Assembly: GCA_025699075.1 (NCBI GenBank)
Contig: JAILWG010000003.1
Span: 1 to 64,000, forward strand
Length of the DNA: 64,000 nt
Source: Candidatus Nitrosopumilus sp.
Lineage (GTDB): Archaea > Thermoproteota > Nitrososphaeria > Nitrososphaerales > Nitrosopumilaceae
Direction: 5' to 3'
Shown here piece by piece: positions 35,716 to 45,016 of the stretch. Within the stretch, counting starts at the first letter, position 1. Every line of letters starts with the position of its first letter. The notes under the pieces are model-generated. The model had not been told where the DNA came from, searched no databases, and was given only the letters and a program-made list of their open reading frames with translations. The position numbers and the translations under genes were made by a program.

Positions 35716-36360
35716 TCATTTACCAAAATCTTCATCGAATTTTATCTTAGTCAAAGGTACTTTGCTTACTGGTATGAACAATGCTATCAGTCCTCCAATT
35801 TTAATAATCATTGATGCTGGATATAGGATTGATTCTGGGAATACAAATGAGTACCATCCTAAAAATTCGCCCAGTGCTAAAAGTGCTAATCCTACTGAAA
35901 CTGAAATTGCTCCTTTGTTCCTGTTCTCAAAATATGATAGCATTGTTTCAATTGCACCATATGCCAACAAGATAAAAGAAACAGATCTGAAAATGTGTTC
36001 TAATTGAACAGAAGATACTAGGAATAAAGGAAATATTCCAACTGATCTAAAGTAGCTAGATTTTGGGAAAAATGATTTTATGCTATGTGAAAATGCAATA
36101 AAAAAATATCCTACTGTTTGAATTGCAATTCCCAAAGTCTGAATCCATCTTTCAATATTACCTGATTTTGTGACAAAATCTTCTACCATGTATCCTGACC
36201 ATATCACAAAAAATCCTAAACTAATTGAGAAAAATGCAATTGTTAATCTAAATAGTGTTGGACTTCCGGTATTTCTAAATCCAATAAATGACATTATTCC
36301 AATTGCAAGTCCTACCAAAAATCCTACTAAATTAAGAATATTTTCTAATAAAAATTCCAA
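35716..36360 (-). CDS. Seven-span integral membrane protein
   Basis: 214 aa with about seven hydrophobic segments, for example LVGLAIGIMSFIGF, AFFSISLGFFVIWSGYMV and SVGLALLALGEFLGW, and a short C-terminal cytoplasmic tail. No catalytic or sensor motif seen. Topology recalls sensory 7TM modules (MASE/HisK-type) without an output domain. It is preceded by a small zinc-ribbon gene on the same strand. Confidence 0.72.
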   Translation of the reverse strand: MEFLLENILNLVGFLVGLAIGIMSFIGFRNTGSPTLFRLTIAFFSISLGFFVIWSGYMVEDFVTKSGNIERWIQTLGIAIQTVGYFFIAFSHSIKSFFPKSSYFRSVGIFPLFLVSSVQLEHIFRSVSFILLAYGAIETMLSYFENRNKGAISVSVGLALLALGEFLGWYSFVFPESILYPASMIIKIGGLIALFIPVSKVPLTKIKFDEDFGK

Positions 36361-36420
36361 TGATGAATAGAAATCTGTTTAACTAATTATTTTAATCTGA
36401 TGAATGTTTACACTCTTTTG

Positions 36421-36636
36421 TTAATCCCATTCATCTAATGATCCTGAAGTATGCCCTTCTGTACTACTTGCATAATCCCCCAAAATATCTGAATATTTTG
36501 ATTCATTATGGGCTACAAATTTTACGTATTCTCCATAGCTCATATCCAAATCACAAGAACCACATTTGACTACAGAATAATCCATTGCCAAATCTGCATC
36601 TTCTTTGCATTTTGGGCATTTTATCTTCATGTCCAC
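36421..36636 (-). CDS. 71-aa zinc-ribbon protein
   Basis: N-terminal ribbon IKCPKCKEDADLAM then VKCGSCDLDMSYGEY (CxxC-x15-CxxC), then a polar C-terminal tail rich in Ser/Asp/Glu. It probably binds zinc. Role unknown. Confidence 0.8.
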   Translation of the reverse strand: MDMKIKCPKCKEDADLAMDYSVVKCGSCDLDMSYGEYVKFVAHNESKYSDILGDYASSTEGHTSGSLDEWD

Positions 36637-36709
36637 ATAGTTCTTTGATAATTATTATTGTTTTACATTCAAAAAAAGATAAAAGGAGTTCTTAATCCTT
36701 AATTTCTAT

Positions 36710-36991
36710 ATGAGTCGGACTTGTACCAAATGTAAGAATTCTATTCCTGACAGTGAAGAACTAGGAGTTGTCGCTGCAAAATACCCTACATGTAACAAAT
36801 GTTGGGCTGAATGGAAAGAATATCAAATCATGGTCATGAATGAGATGAAACTTGACATGTCTATGTTAGATCATAGGAAATTATTAAAAAAACATGAAAA
36901 AATCTTTGTAGGTGTTTTGTCTCCAGAAGGGGAAGTAATTGATTACACAAATGAAGATAACAGAAAACCTGACGAGCCTACAAAGGCCTAA
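36710..36991 (+). CDS. Zinc-ribbon protein with YggX-like (Fe2+-trafficking) segment
   Basis: 93 aa. The N-terminus has two CxxC pairs (TCTKCKNSIPD and TCNKCWAEW). The following stretch CWAEWKEYQIMVMNEMKLDM matches the core of the YggX/Fe(2+)-trafficking family (W-x2-W...M-NE-x-L). In bacteria YggX limits oxidative damage to Fe-S clusters. The extra CxxC pairs are atypical. A role in iron or Fe-S handling is inference. It is convergent with the next gene (4-nt overlap). Confidence 0.7.
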   Translation: MSRTCTKCKNSIPDSEELGVVAAKYPTCNKCWAEWKEYQIMVMNEMKLDMSMLDHRKLLKKHEKIFVGVLSPEGEVIDYTNEDNRKPDEPTKA

Positions 36992-37449
36992 AAATTCAAA
37001 TGTTTTTTTGCATTTTCTGGCACAACTATCATAATTCGTCTTTTTGAATTTTCATCCAAATTATTGATTATTTTTTTAATTGTATTTGCAAGAATTTCTC
37101 TCTCATTTTCATCTAATGTCAAAAATATCTCTAAAATTCCATCAATATTGAAAGTGATTAATTTTTGTGGTGAACGTGCAACCTCTGTAATGTATGCTGA
37201 AAATAATCCTTCTCTTTGCTCTTCAGATAATGTTGTTAAAATTTTAAGCCAAGTTTTGAAAAGTTTTGAGAAATTAGGAAAAGGAATTGTAGGACCTGCT
37301 TCTAATGCGTTGTTAATTACTTCCATCTTTTCAGGTTCTGATAATGAAAAGAATTCGACCATCCTCTTTTTCAAAATTGGACTTCTTAGAAAATCAGGTA
37401 AATTAGCCAAGTTAATAATTATATTTCCAGCAAAATTTTCTCCAACCAT
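36988..37449 (-). CDS. Unrecognised all-helical 153-aa protein
   Basis: Helical protein with leucine/isoleucine-rich amphipathic helices (EKMEVINNALEAGPTIPF, EEQREGLFSAYITEVARS, DENEREILANTIKKIINN). The repeated D/S-E-x-E-R-E-x-L-x2 pattern suggests two or three homologous helical repeats. No family recognised. Confidence 0.7.
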   Translation of the reverse strand: MVGENFAGNIIINLANLPDFLRSPILKKRMVEFFSLSEPEKMEVINNALEAGPTIPFPNFSKLFKTWLKILTTLSEEQREGLFSAYITEVARSPQKLITFNIDGILEIFLTLDENEREILANTIKKIINNLDENSKRRIMIVVPENAKKHLNF

Positions 37450-37529
37450 CGATCTAAATCAATTATTGCTGAATATAAAATCATGTGAAAACACTTTAGC
37501 TTAAATAAACGAATCAAAAGTTGAACAGT

Positions 37530-38531
37530 GTGACATCTACTGTTGTCGTTGGAGGATTTTTTGGTGATGAAGGTAAAGGAAAAATTATCTCATATTTGGC
37601 AATTAAAGATAATCCAAAAATAATTGTACGCGGTGGAGCTGGTCCCAATGCCGGTCATACAATAAGGGATGGCGACAAAGTATACAAAGTAAGAATGCTT
37701 CCAAGTGGATTTTTAAATAAAAATGCCAAAGTGATGATTGGACCTGGCGTTGTGATTAATCCTGATGTTCTCAACAAAGAAATTCAAGATTTTGATGTTC
37801 AAGGACGTGCATTTATCGATAAACATTGTGGAATCATTGAAGAGACTCATCTAACTAGAGATTCAAAAGGTGAATTAAAAGAAAAAATTGGAAGTACGGG
37901 TTCAGGTACTGGTCCTGCAAATGCTGACCGTGCTATGAGAGTTTTAAAGCTGGCAAAAGACTTTGATTCCTTATCTTCATTAATTGTGGATGTTCCTTTA
38001 GAAGTAAATTCTGCACTTGACGCAAATGAGAATGTCTTAGTAGAAGGTACACAAGGGACTTTTCTTTCATTATGGCATGGAACATATCCTTTTGTTACCT
38101 CCAAAGATGTTACTGCTTCTGGAATCTGTGCTGATATTGGTCTAGGTCCTACCAAAGTTGATGAAGTAATTGTTGTTTTCAAATCATATGTAACTCGTGT
38201 AGGTACAGGACCTCTTGACAAGGAACTATCTCTTGAAGACGCAGAAAAAAAAGGTTGGTCTGAATTTGGCACTGTCACTGGTCGTCAAAGAAGAGCTGCT
38301 GATTTTGATTTTGATTTAGCTAGGCGTGCAATCATGCTTAATGGTGCCACACAAATATCTATTACAAAACTAGATGTACTCTTTACAGAGTGTGCAGGAA
38401 AAACTTCTTACGATGAACTCTCTGATGAAGCAAAAGCATTCATTACAAATATTGAAAAAGAATTAAACACGCCTGTCACAATAATAGGAACTGGCCCAGC
38501 TGTTAATGATGTCATTGATAGAAGAAACTAG
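37530..38531 (+). CDS. purA: Adenylosuccinate synthetase
   Basis: Converts IMP and aspartate to adenylosuccinate with GTP. 333 aa, the short archaeal form. P-loop-like VVVGGFFGDEGKGK, GAGPNAGHTI, and the signature TGRQRRAADFDFDLARRA are present. I favour GTG 37530 because the TATA-like taaata at 37502-37507 sits about 26 nt upstream, fitting a leaderless mRNA; an in-frame TTG at 37521 is the alternative. Confidence 0.95.
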   Translation: MTSTVVVGGFFGDEGKGKIISYLAIKDNPKIIVRGGAGPNAGHTIRDGDKVYKVRMLPSGFLNKNAKVMIGPGVVINPDVLNKEIQDFDVQGRAFIDKHCGIIEETHLTRDSKGELKEKIGSTGSGTGPANADRAMRVLKLAKDFDSLSSLIVDVPLEVNSALDANENVLVEGTQGTFLSLWHGTYPFVTSKDVTASGICADIGLGPTKVDEVIVVFKSYVTRVGTGPLDKELSLEDAEKKGWSEFGTVTGRQRRAADFDFDLARRAIMLNGATQISITKLDVLFTECAGKTSYDELSDEAKAFITNIEKELNTPVTIIGTGPAVNDVIDRRN

Positions 38532-38580
38532 GCTCCTATATTTTGGATAAGTTTAATTTGATAACCTGCATCTAATCCCT

Positions 38581-39261
38581 GTGGACAAGTTACAACCTGT
38601 TGATAAATTACCACGTTACATTCAAGTTCATTCAACTTTAGAATTTACTAGGCTCGTTTGTGCATTAGAGCGTGCTCCACGTGTTTCCTTTTTACATGAT
38701 TATGATGGAAAAAAAATTCTTTCAGTACAAATGGATGTTTTAAAAGAAAAACCAATTGTATACTACACACATCTAGAAAATAATGGTCACTATCTTTGTT
38801 ATGGATTAAAGGGAGGAAAAGAAGAATCTGCAATTGTAGATACAACTTCTGATGCTAGTAAGCTATATTCTCCTATTGTTAGAATAAAATCCCTGCCTAA
38901 AACATTACAGCCTGGTAATGGTACTCTTGATAGATATCAACCTATTCAATTAGAAGATATGTCAAGTTTGGCAAAATTGACTTGGGGAATTGAAGAAATG
39001 CCTTTTCCTTTGTTTTTATTTCCTCATAATGATAAATGGCTTATTGGAGTTTTCATGAATTTTAATGATGAAGGAACTTCTTATTTTTGTCATGTAGTGT
39101 TGGACTCTGATCCGTTAAAACCGTTCTTAAAATTCTCTACAGTTAATAGTGCCGAACCTACATTTGTAGAAAATCCTTCTGAGCATGGTTATTCGTATAT
39201 CAAAATAATAAAATTAAAAGACACTCATCCACTTGTAGATTATGGCCACCTTCAAAACTAG
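38581..39261 (+). CDS. Unrecognised 226-aa soluble protein upstream of pyrF
   Basis: Starts at GTG 38581. An alpha/beta protein with no signal peptide. Visible segments: YIQVHSTLEFTRLVCALERA at the N-terminus, LAKLTWGIEEMPFPLFLFP and FVENPSEHGYSYIKIIKL near the end. I do not recognise the family. It overlaps pyrF by 20 nt, so it may be coupled to pyrimidine synthesis, but nothing in the sequence shows enzymatic function. Confidence 0.75.
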   Translation: MDKLQPVDKLPRYIQVHSTLEFTRLVCALERAPRVSFLHDYDGKKILSVQMDVLKEKPIVYYTHLENNGHYLCYGLKGGKEESAIVDTTSDASKLYSPIVRIKSLPKTLQPGNGTLDRYQPIQLEDMSSLAKLTWGIEEMPFPLFLFPHNDKWLIGVFMNFNDEGTSYFCHVVLDSDPLKPFLKFSTVNSAEPTFVENPSEHGYSYIKIIKLKDTHPLVDYGHLQN

Positions 39262-39982
39262 ACTTTCTCAGATCTCAAAAACTAATGGCAAAGTGATCCT
39301 TGCCAACGATTATGATTCATCTGTTAAAAATTTAGAATCTAAGACTATCAAAAACATCAAACAATTACATCCATTTCTATGTGGAATCAAACTAAATTTT
39401 CATTTATTACTTCCTTTGAGTGGAAAAGAAATTCAAAAAATCAACAAAACAGCTCATCAATATGGGTTACAAACAATTGCAGACATCAAACTCAATGATA
39501 TAGGAAATACAAATAGAGTAACCACTGAACATTTGTGGGATATGGGATTTGATGCAGTTATTGCAAATCCGATAATGGGTCTAGATAGTCTAAAAAATCT
39601 AGTAAAATCTGCTCATAAAAATGGAAAAGGCGTTATCACTTTATGTCATATGAGTGCACCAGAGGCAAAATTATCTTATGATATGGAAATCAAAATGGGT
39701 AAAAAACAACAATTATACCAACTATTTTTGAATTGGGCTCTTACTGCAAAGGTTGATGGGATTGTGGTGGGTGCTACTTTTCCAAAAATTATTGAATTTT
39801 GTTCTAAAAAAGCCAGAAATAATTTGAGTATTTTTTCACCTGGTGTTGGTACCCAAGGTGGGAGTGCAAATGAAGTGATCTCATCTGGAACAAATTATTT
39901 GATTGTCGGTAGAACTATTTTGAATGCTAAAAATCCAATTGAGGTTGCAAAGGAATTACAACTACAGAGTTTTGGAAAGTAA
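39242..39982 (+). CDS. pyrF: Orotidine 5'-phosphate decarboxylase
   Basis: Last step of UMP synthesis. 246-aa TIM barrel with the catalytic charge network in ILANDYDSS, CGIKLNF and ADIKLNDIGNTN (Asp-x-Lys...Asp), and phosphate-binding SPGVGTQGG and YLIVGRTI. It overlaps the upstream unknown gene by 20 nt and the convergent Nudix gene by 21 nt. Confidence 0.94.
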   Translation: MATFKTRLSQISKTNGKVILANDYDSSVKNLESKTIKNIKQLHPFLCGIKLNFHLLLPLSGKEIQKINKTAHQYGLQTIADIKLNDIGNTNRVTTEHLWDMGFDAVIANPIMGLDSLKNLVKSAHKNGKGVITLCHMSAPEAKLSYDMEIKMGKKQQLYQLFLNWALTAKVDGIVVGATFPKIIEFCSKKARNNLSIFSPGVGTQGGSANEVISSGTNYLIVGRTILNAKNPIEVAKELQLQSFGK

Positions 39983-40381
39983 CATCTGTGCTTTTGTTAA
40001 AACAGTTTTTGCATTATCGAATGTAGTTTTTTCCATTGCTGTATTATAATCCATCCAAGTATAATCTAGGTGTTCATGTGAAATTTTAATATCTCTAGTT
40101 TTTGTTTCAGCTAGGAAAAATACAACTTTTTTATGAACCAACTCTCCTTGATATTGAAAATTATATTCAATCCATTCTTCAAAATTTTCTATAAATACTA
40201 TGTCTGTAATTCCAGTTTCTTCTTGTGTCTCTCTAATAGCGGTCTCTTGAAATGACTCTCCTTTTTCCATTTTGCCTTTCACAAAATCCCAATGACCTGA
40301 AGGATAATGCAACAATAAAAATAATTTTTTAGAATCTTCTTTTCTAAATAACACAATTCCTGCTGATGTTTCTTCAATCAT
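39962..40381 (-). CDS. Nudix hydrolase (Ap4A hydrolase-like)
   Basis: 139 aa with a complete Nudix box GKMEKGESFQETAIRETQEE followed by TGI. The N-terminal ETSAGIVLFRKED and YPSGHWDFVKG pattern fits the diadenosine tetraphosphatase (NUDT2-like) group. It overlaps uppS by 4 nt. Confidence 0.92.
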   Translation of the reverse strand: MIEETSAGIVLFRKEDSKKLFLLLHYPSGHWDFVKGKMEKGESFQETAIRETQEETGITDIVFIENFEEWIEYNFQYQGELVHKKVVFFLAETKTRDIKISHEHLDYTWMDYNTAMEKTTFDNAKTVLTKAQMLLSKTL

Positions 40382-41139
40382 TTACCTAATCTTCTCTTCC
40401 TTTCTTGATATGTCCTAATTGCCCTCATTAAATCTATTTTTCTAAATTCAGGCCAAAAAATATCCATAAAGACTAATTCACTATATGCACTTTGCCACAT
40501 GAGAAATCCACTCAATCTTTTCTCTCCTGAAGTTCGTAATATCATGTCTGGTGATGACTGTGGTAAATGTGAAGTGTATAGATTTGATTCAATCTCTTTT
40601 TTATCAATTTCTTTTACGTCTAAAGATCCGTCTTTGATTTTTTCACCAATTTTCTTTACTGCATCTACTAATTCATTTTGGCCTCCATATGCCAGTGCAA
40701 TATTCAAAAAATGGTTGTCATAATCTTTTGTTGCATCATCTAATTTTTTTAGAATTACTTTAATCGATTCTGGAAGTAGTTCAATTCTACCAATCCCTTT
40801 TACTCTCATTTTACTTCTGTGAATTCTCGGATCTTTGAATAACTTCTCTAGTCTCATTCGAATTAACTCGTATAGGTATTCCAACTCTTCATCTTCTCTA
40901 TCTAGATTTTCTGCTGAAAGTGCATAAAGAGTGACAATTTTTATGTCAAACTCCTCACACCAATCAAGAAGGTTTTCTACTGCATCTGCTCCCTTCCAAT
41001 GTCCTTTTTTTGGCATAGATAGATGTCGTTTAGCCCATCTTCTATTGCCATCTAAAATTAATGCCACATGATTTGGAATGTCTCCGTTTTGAATCTCACT
41101 TTCCAGTCTTTTCCCGTATATCTTATAGAGCCCAGACAA
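40378..41139 (-). CDS. uppS: cis-Prenyltransferase (polyprenyl diphosphate synthase)
   Basis: Extends geranylgeranyl or farnesyl diphosphate with cis-isoprene units to make the lipid carrier for glycosylation. 253 aa. Signature LILDGNRRWAKR with the catalytic Asp, LYALSAENLDR, and RTSGEKRLSGFLMWQSAYSE. The archaeal product is usually a dolichol-type carrier. It is coupled to a Nudix gene. Confidence 0.94.
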   Translation of the reverse strand: MSGLYKIYGKRLESEIQNGDIPNHVALILDGNRRWAKRHLSMPKKGHWKGADAVENLLDWCEEFDIKIVTLYALSAENLDREDEELEYLYELIRMRLEKLFKDPRIHRSKMRVKGIGRIELLPESIKVILKKLDDATKDYDNHFLNIALAYGGQNELVDAVKKIGEKIKDGSLDVKEIDKKEIESNLYTSHLPQSSPDMILRTSGEKRLSGFLMWQSAYSELVFMDIFWPEFRKIDLMRAIRTYQERKRRLGK

Positions 41140-41254
41140 CTGAAAAATTACATCTTTAATTTTGCTAATTATTAATCACCACTGGATAATTCGAGTATGA
41201 TTGAAGATATCAGTGTTATTCAGAAATCGCATTTATTGAGAATTTTTTAAATAT

Positions 41255-42400
41255 TTAGTCTGAAACCATCTCTTGATCTTTATGTTTTCTGTATTTTTTG
41301 AACAGAATCGTGGCTGAAATTAAAGTTGCAGCTAGCCCTCCTAATAACGGTGGAATCAAAGTAAGTGATGGTTCATCAAACATCATGATATTAGTAAATT
41401 GGAAAACAGTTGGATAAAGTGCAACCAAAACAATTATTCTCAGAGTGTCACTAATCTGTCTTGGAATACCTCCAATCCAATTACTTAGTAGTGTTCCTGC
41501 AAATATGGCTCCCATTCCAATCCATAAAATTGGTAAAACTCCTGACACAAATTGTCCTACTATTACCTTATCTGTAATTATTTTGATCAATTCAATGTCT
41601 GTTTCAATCAATTCTGAATCAACTGTACTTACACCAGCTGGCACTGATGACAAAATTAGTAAAACACCTGCAACCATTGTAAACATTCTGATAAAACCCA
41701 TCGGTGTTGGCTTTGACCAACTTGACCAAATTCTGTCAATATCAAATGCTCTAATTAAAAATGCTCCACCCAAAATACTTACCAACACTGCAAATATTTC
41801 TGCAGTGTATCCAAATACTGTAGCTACTCCTCCAATTAGCAAAAGAATTCCTGGAACACCTAAAAAGAATTTTGAATATTTTGAATCATATGCCAACATT
41901 TTAAGATATTTTCCAAAAACTGCATAGGAGTATTCTACACTTCTACTTACCTTCATTACAACTCTTTGTACTGATACCACTGGCAACACATTTTGAATGA
42001 CAGGAATAACACTTTCATCATCTTCTCCGTCAGAAACAATTACGGCTCCATTTGCAGAAAATTTATCCAAAACTTTCCTAGTTTCAACTAGAATTTTTTC
42101 ATCAGCTTGAACTCCCCTATCTTTAACTCCTGCAACAGTAACTACTTCTACTTCGTACCCTTTACTGATTAAATCTTCATATGTTTTAATTGCTGCAAAA
42201 ATAGAATTTGAATCTGCATCTTCAGGATCTTCTAAAGCTAATCTTTGAGCTGCCTCAATACATGCATCTCTACCTACCACAGGTGTTAGAATGCCTGCTT
42301 TTTCACCTACATCATTATCTCTGTCAATACAAATTACAAGTAATTTGTTGGCAGTAGATGCATTAACATCTTTTTCTACTTTACCTGTTCTTTGAGACAT
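41255..42400 (-). CDS. DUF373 family membrane protein
   Basis: 381 aa. The N-terminal 150 residues (LLVICIDRDNDVGEKAGI, VAGVKDRGVQADEKI, VIVSDGEDDESVIPVIQ) are the soluble DUF373 domain, an archaeal family of unknown function. The C-terminal half holds about six membrane spans. Own promoter; widely conserved in archaea. Confidence 0.9.
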   Translation of the reverse strand: MSQRTGKVEKDVNASTANKLLVICIDRDNDVGEKAGILTPVVGRDACIEAAQRLALEDPEDADSNSIFAAIKTYEDLISKGYEVEVVTVAGVKDRGVQADEKILVETRKVLDKFSANGAVIVSDGEDDESVIPVIQNVLPVVSVQRVVMKVSRSVEYSYAVFGKYLKMLAYDSKYSKFFLGVPGILLLIGGVATVFGYTAEIFAVLVSILGGAFLIRAFDIDRIWSSWSKPTPMGFIRMFTMVAGVLLILSSVPAGVSTVDSELIETDIELIKIITDKVIVGQFVSGVLPILWIGMGAIFAGTLLSNWIGGIPRQISDTLRIIVLVALYPTVFQFTNIMMFDEPSLTLIPPLLGGLAATLISATILFKKYRKHKDQEMVSD

Positions 42401-42471
42401 TCTAATTTTTAATACAGAATTACTTTTTAACGATTTCCAACCAATATGAATAGTAAAATTGGGTTTTGAGG

Positions 42472-42972
42472 CTAGCCTGGTCTTGACTGATCAGAGATTT
42501 TGACAAATTCTCTTGATTCTAATTTCAATGATTCTATTTTTTCTAAAATTTGATTCATTTCCTCTTCTGTACTTCCACTTTCAATCATGTTGGCTAAAAC
42601 TTTGGTTTCCATAATATACGAGTTAAATGACTTCATGGCTTCCATGTAGTTGATATAACTTGATTGCCATTCTTCTGATGGTTTTGATGTCACAAATTCA
42701 CTAATTTGGGTGGTTACCTGTGACGATGTGACCTCTGTTATGGCTATGTACTCTTGTGGGGAAATTTTTCCACTTTGTAAATTCTGATATTCTAGGTCCA
42801 TGGATTCCTCTAAAACTTCGTGGATGTTTTTAACTCCATTCAGATAATTTTCATAATCTATCACCACGAAAGTAGTTTCTACATCTTGAGGAATAATCCA
42901 CATTAAAAAACTGGCACCTGTAATTGCAGCTAAAATTATTGCTGTAGTTGCTATTCCTTTTTTTGATGCCAT
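42472..42972 (-). CDS. Membrane-anchored helical protein
   Basis: 166 aa: an N-terminal span IATTAIILAAITGASFLMWI followed by about 130 residues of helix outside the membrane (VKNIHEVLEESMDLEYQNLQ and SGSTEEEMNQILEKIESLK). No recognised motif. Likely envelope protein. Confidence 0.72.
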   Translation of the reverse strand: MASKKGIATTAIILAAITGASFLMWIIPQDVETTFVVIDYENYLNGVKNIHEVLEESMDLEYQNLQSGKISPQEYIAITEVTSSQVTTQISEFVTSKPSEEWQSSYINYMEAMKSFNSYIMETKVLANMIESGSTEEEMNQILEKIESLKLESREFVKISDQSRPG

Positions 42973-43221
42973 TTTGTAATTTTATTATCAAGTAGCTTAT
43001 AATTGGTAATATTTGAAAAAATCTTTTTTTATAAATAATTATTGAAAAAAATAGATTTTTTATAACCTTGTACATGATTTTTTACAAAAATACTTGCATT
43101 TTTTATTTTTTTTTAGAAAATCCCTTTTTTGATGCCTAAAAAAATTTGCGCACATCTAGTCTATAGTGAAATAATTTTCACAGCCTCTGCCTAAATACCA
43201 CCAAGTTTGACAAATTTCATA

Positions 43222-43368
43222 ATGGTTCAAGCATATTGCGTAAAATGCAGAGCAAAAAGGGATATCAAAGATCCCAAAGAAACTACACTAAAGAACGGAC
43301 GTCCTGCTGTAAAAGGTACATGTCCAACATGTGGTACAAACGTCTTCCGTATCGGTAAGATGGATTAA
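43222..43368 (+). CDS. DUF5679 zinc-ribbon protein (48 aa)
   Basis: ATG 43222 encodes VQAYCVKCRAKRDIKDPKET, then LKNGRPAVKGTCPTCGT and VFRIG. Two CxxC pairs form the zinc ribbon. This is the DUF5679 family, conserved in thaumarchaea and some bacteria; function unknown. The upstream 100 bp are very AT-rich with a TATA-like taaatacc at 43192-43199. Confidence 0.88.
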   Translation: MVQAYCVKCRAKRDIKDPKETTLKNGRPAVKGTCPTCGTNVFRIGKMD

Positions 43369-43422
43369 CCTCAAAAAAGGTCCACACGATTTCTCTTTTT
43401 CAAAACCCATATAGGGTCAACC

Positions 43423-43860
43423 ATGCACTATTTTTTAGTGACCAAAACAGATTACGAAAACCTACTCAAACGTATCCAGGATAAACTGGGTGATACTGAT
43501 AAAGAATCTAAAACTAGATTTGAACTTCCAGTTGTGGATGTAATGTGGGAAGGCCAAAAGACCTTTTTAAGAAATTTTTCAGAATTTCCAAAAGTTTTAC
43601 GTAGAGATCCTGATAAAGTCCTTCAATACCTTTCAAAGGAATTTGCAGTTCCTGCAGAGAGACTTGGAGACAAAGCAATGTTTGTTGGAAGGAGGGCTCC
43701 TGATGATTTTACACGACTATTTCAGATTTATGTCAAAGACTACCTTGAATGTCCTACGTGTAAAAGTCCTGATACAAAGATTCTCAAAGAAAATAGAATA
43801 TCTTTTTTGATTTGTGAAGCATGCGGTGCAAAATCTACTTTGAAAGGTAAATATGCGTAA
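43423..43860 (+). CDS. Translation initiation factor aIF2 beta subunit
   Basis: 145 aa. Core TRFELPVVDVMWEGQKTFLRN and LQYLSKEFAVPAERLGD is the eIF2-beta/eIF5 fold; a C-terminal zinc ribbon is present (ECPTCKSPDTKI, ICEACGAKS). It is part of the ternary complex delivering initiator tRNA. It overlaps the DUF424 gene by one base. Confidence 0.94.
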   Translation: MHYFLVTKTDYENLLKRIQDKLGDTDKESKTRFELPVVDVMWEGQKTFLRNFSEFPKVLRRDPDKVLQYLSKEFAVPAERLGDKAMFVGRRAPDDFTRLFQIYVKDYLECPTCKSPDTKILKENRISFLICEACGAKSTLKGKYA

Positions 43861-44156
43861 TGCAATTCGCAGTTCGAACTACTAACTACCAAAAACAATC
43901 AATGTTGAACATTTGTGATGCTGAGATATTGGGGAAAAAAATTATCGAAGGAGAATTAACTATGCACATAAGTGAAAATTATTATGGTGAAAGATTTGTT
44001 GAAAAAGATGAAGCTGAATCTTTACTAAAAACTTCTTCAATTATAAACATGGCTGGAAAAGAAACTATATCTTTATCTCTAAAACTTGGAATTGGTTCTG
44101 AAAAAGCTGTAAAAACAGTTTCTGATGTTCCTTTTTTAATAATATTTAACATGTAA
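43860..44156 (+). CDS. DUF424 domain protein
   Basis: 98 aa matching the small archaeal DUF424 family: MLNICDAEILGKKIIEGELT, YYGERFVEKDEAESLLKTS, VKTVSDVPFLIIF. The function is unknown, but the family commonly neighbours aIF2-beta, as here, suggesting a translation link. Confidence 0.85.
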   Translation: MQFAVRTTNYQKQSMLNICDAEILGKKIIEGELTMHISENYYGERFVEKDEAESLLKTSSIINMAGKETISLSLKLGIGSEKAVKTVSDVPFLIIFNM

Positions 44157-44236
44157 AATTGTTTGATTTGATTTTTAATTTGCGTTTTTTGTTTTTAATA
44201 GCAACCTCTTTTATCTAGTGTGGGCATCTTTCTATA

Positions 44237-45016
44237 TTGACTGACACAATTAGTAAAAAATTAGAATCTAAATTGGATAATAAACTGATTTCCAAACAAA
44301 AACGAACTCAGTTAGAAGATGGTTTCAAAAAAGGAAAAGTTGTCAATGAAGTTTTGGATAAGCCTACTGTTATGACTCTTTACAAAATGATCACTGATCA
44401 TGTTATTGCATATGTCAATGGCTCTGTAAGTGCTGGAAAAGAATCTGTTCTTTTTTGGGGTGTTGATGATGATGGCATTGATGTTGCACTAAAAATTTAC
44501 TTGGTAAGTACTTCAAATTTTAAAAAACGTGAACCCTATATTCTTGGAGATCCTAGATTTTCTCATCTAAAAAAAGGAACTAAAAATCTTGTTTATCTAT
44601 GGGCAAAAAAAGAATATCGAAATTTATCTCAGTGCTATGAGGCGGGGATTCCAGTTCCAAGGCCGTTATATGTTACAAATAATGTTTTGGCAATGGAATT
44701 CATAGGGAATAATGGTGCCCCTGCAAAATCTTTGCTAACATCACAAGTTGATGAGAATGATTATGCACAAGCTATTTCAATTCTTGGAGATCTTTACAAA
44801 AAAGCAAAACTAGTACATGGTGATTTTTCAGAATATAATATTTTTAAAACTGAAAATGGTTTGGTGGTTTTTGATCTGGGTTCTGGTGTTGATCTTAGAC
44901 ATCCAAATGCTCAAGAGTTCCTTAAACGAGATATTAATAACATCGGAAGATTCTTCAAAAAAAGAGGAATCCCTGTAGATGATTCAGATAAAATATTTGA
45001 GGATATTACAAAATGA
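44237..45016 (+). CDS. RIO1-type serine kinase
   Basis: Atypical kinase/ATPase of small-subunit maturation. 259 aa. Catalytic loop LVHGDFSEYNIF and metal loop VVFDLGSGVDLRHP; the N-terminal VLFWGVDDDGIDVALKIY contains the ATP-binding lysine. TTG 44237 start. It overlaps the KH gene by 4 nt; RIO1 and Dim2 act together in 40S/30S assembly. Confidence 0.93.
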   Translation: MTDTISKKLESKLDNKLISKQKRTQLEDGFKKGKVVNEVLDKPTVMTLYKMITDHVIAYVNGSVSAGKESVLFWGVDDDGIDVALKIYLVSTSNFKKREPYILGDPRFSHLKKGTKNLVYLWAKKEYRNLSQCYEAGIPVPRPLYVTNNVLAMEFIGNNGAPAKSLLTSQVDENDYAQAISILGDLYKKAKLVHGDFSEYNIFKTENGLVVFDLGSGVDLRHPNAQEFLKRDINNIGRFFKKRGIPVDDSDKIFEDITK

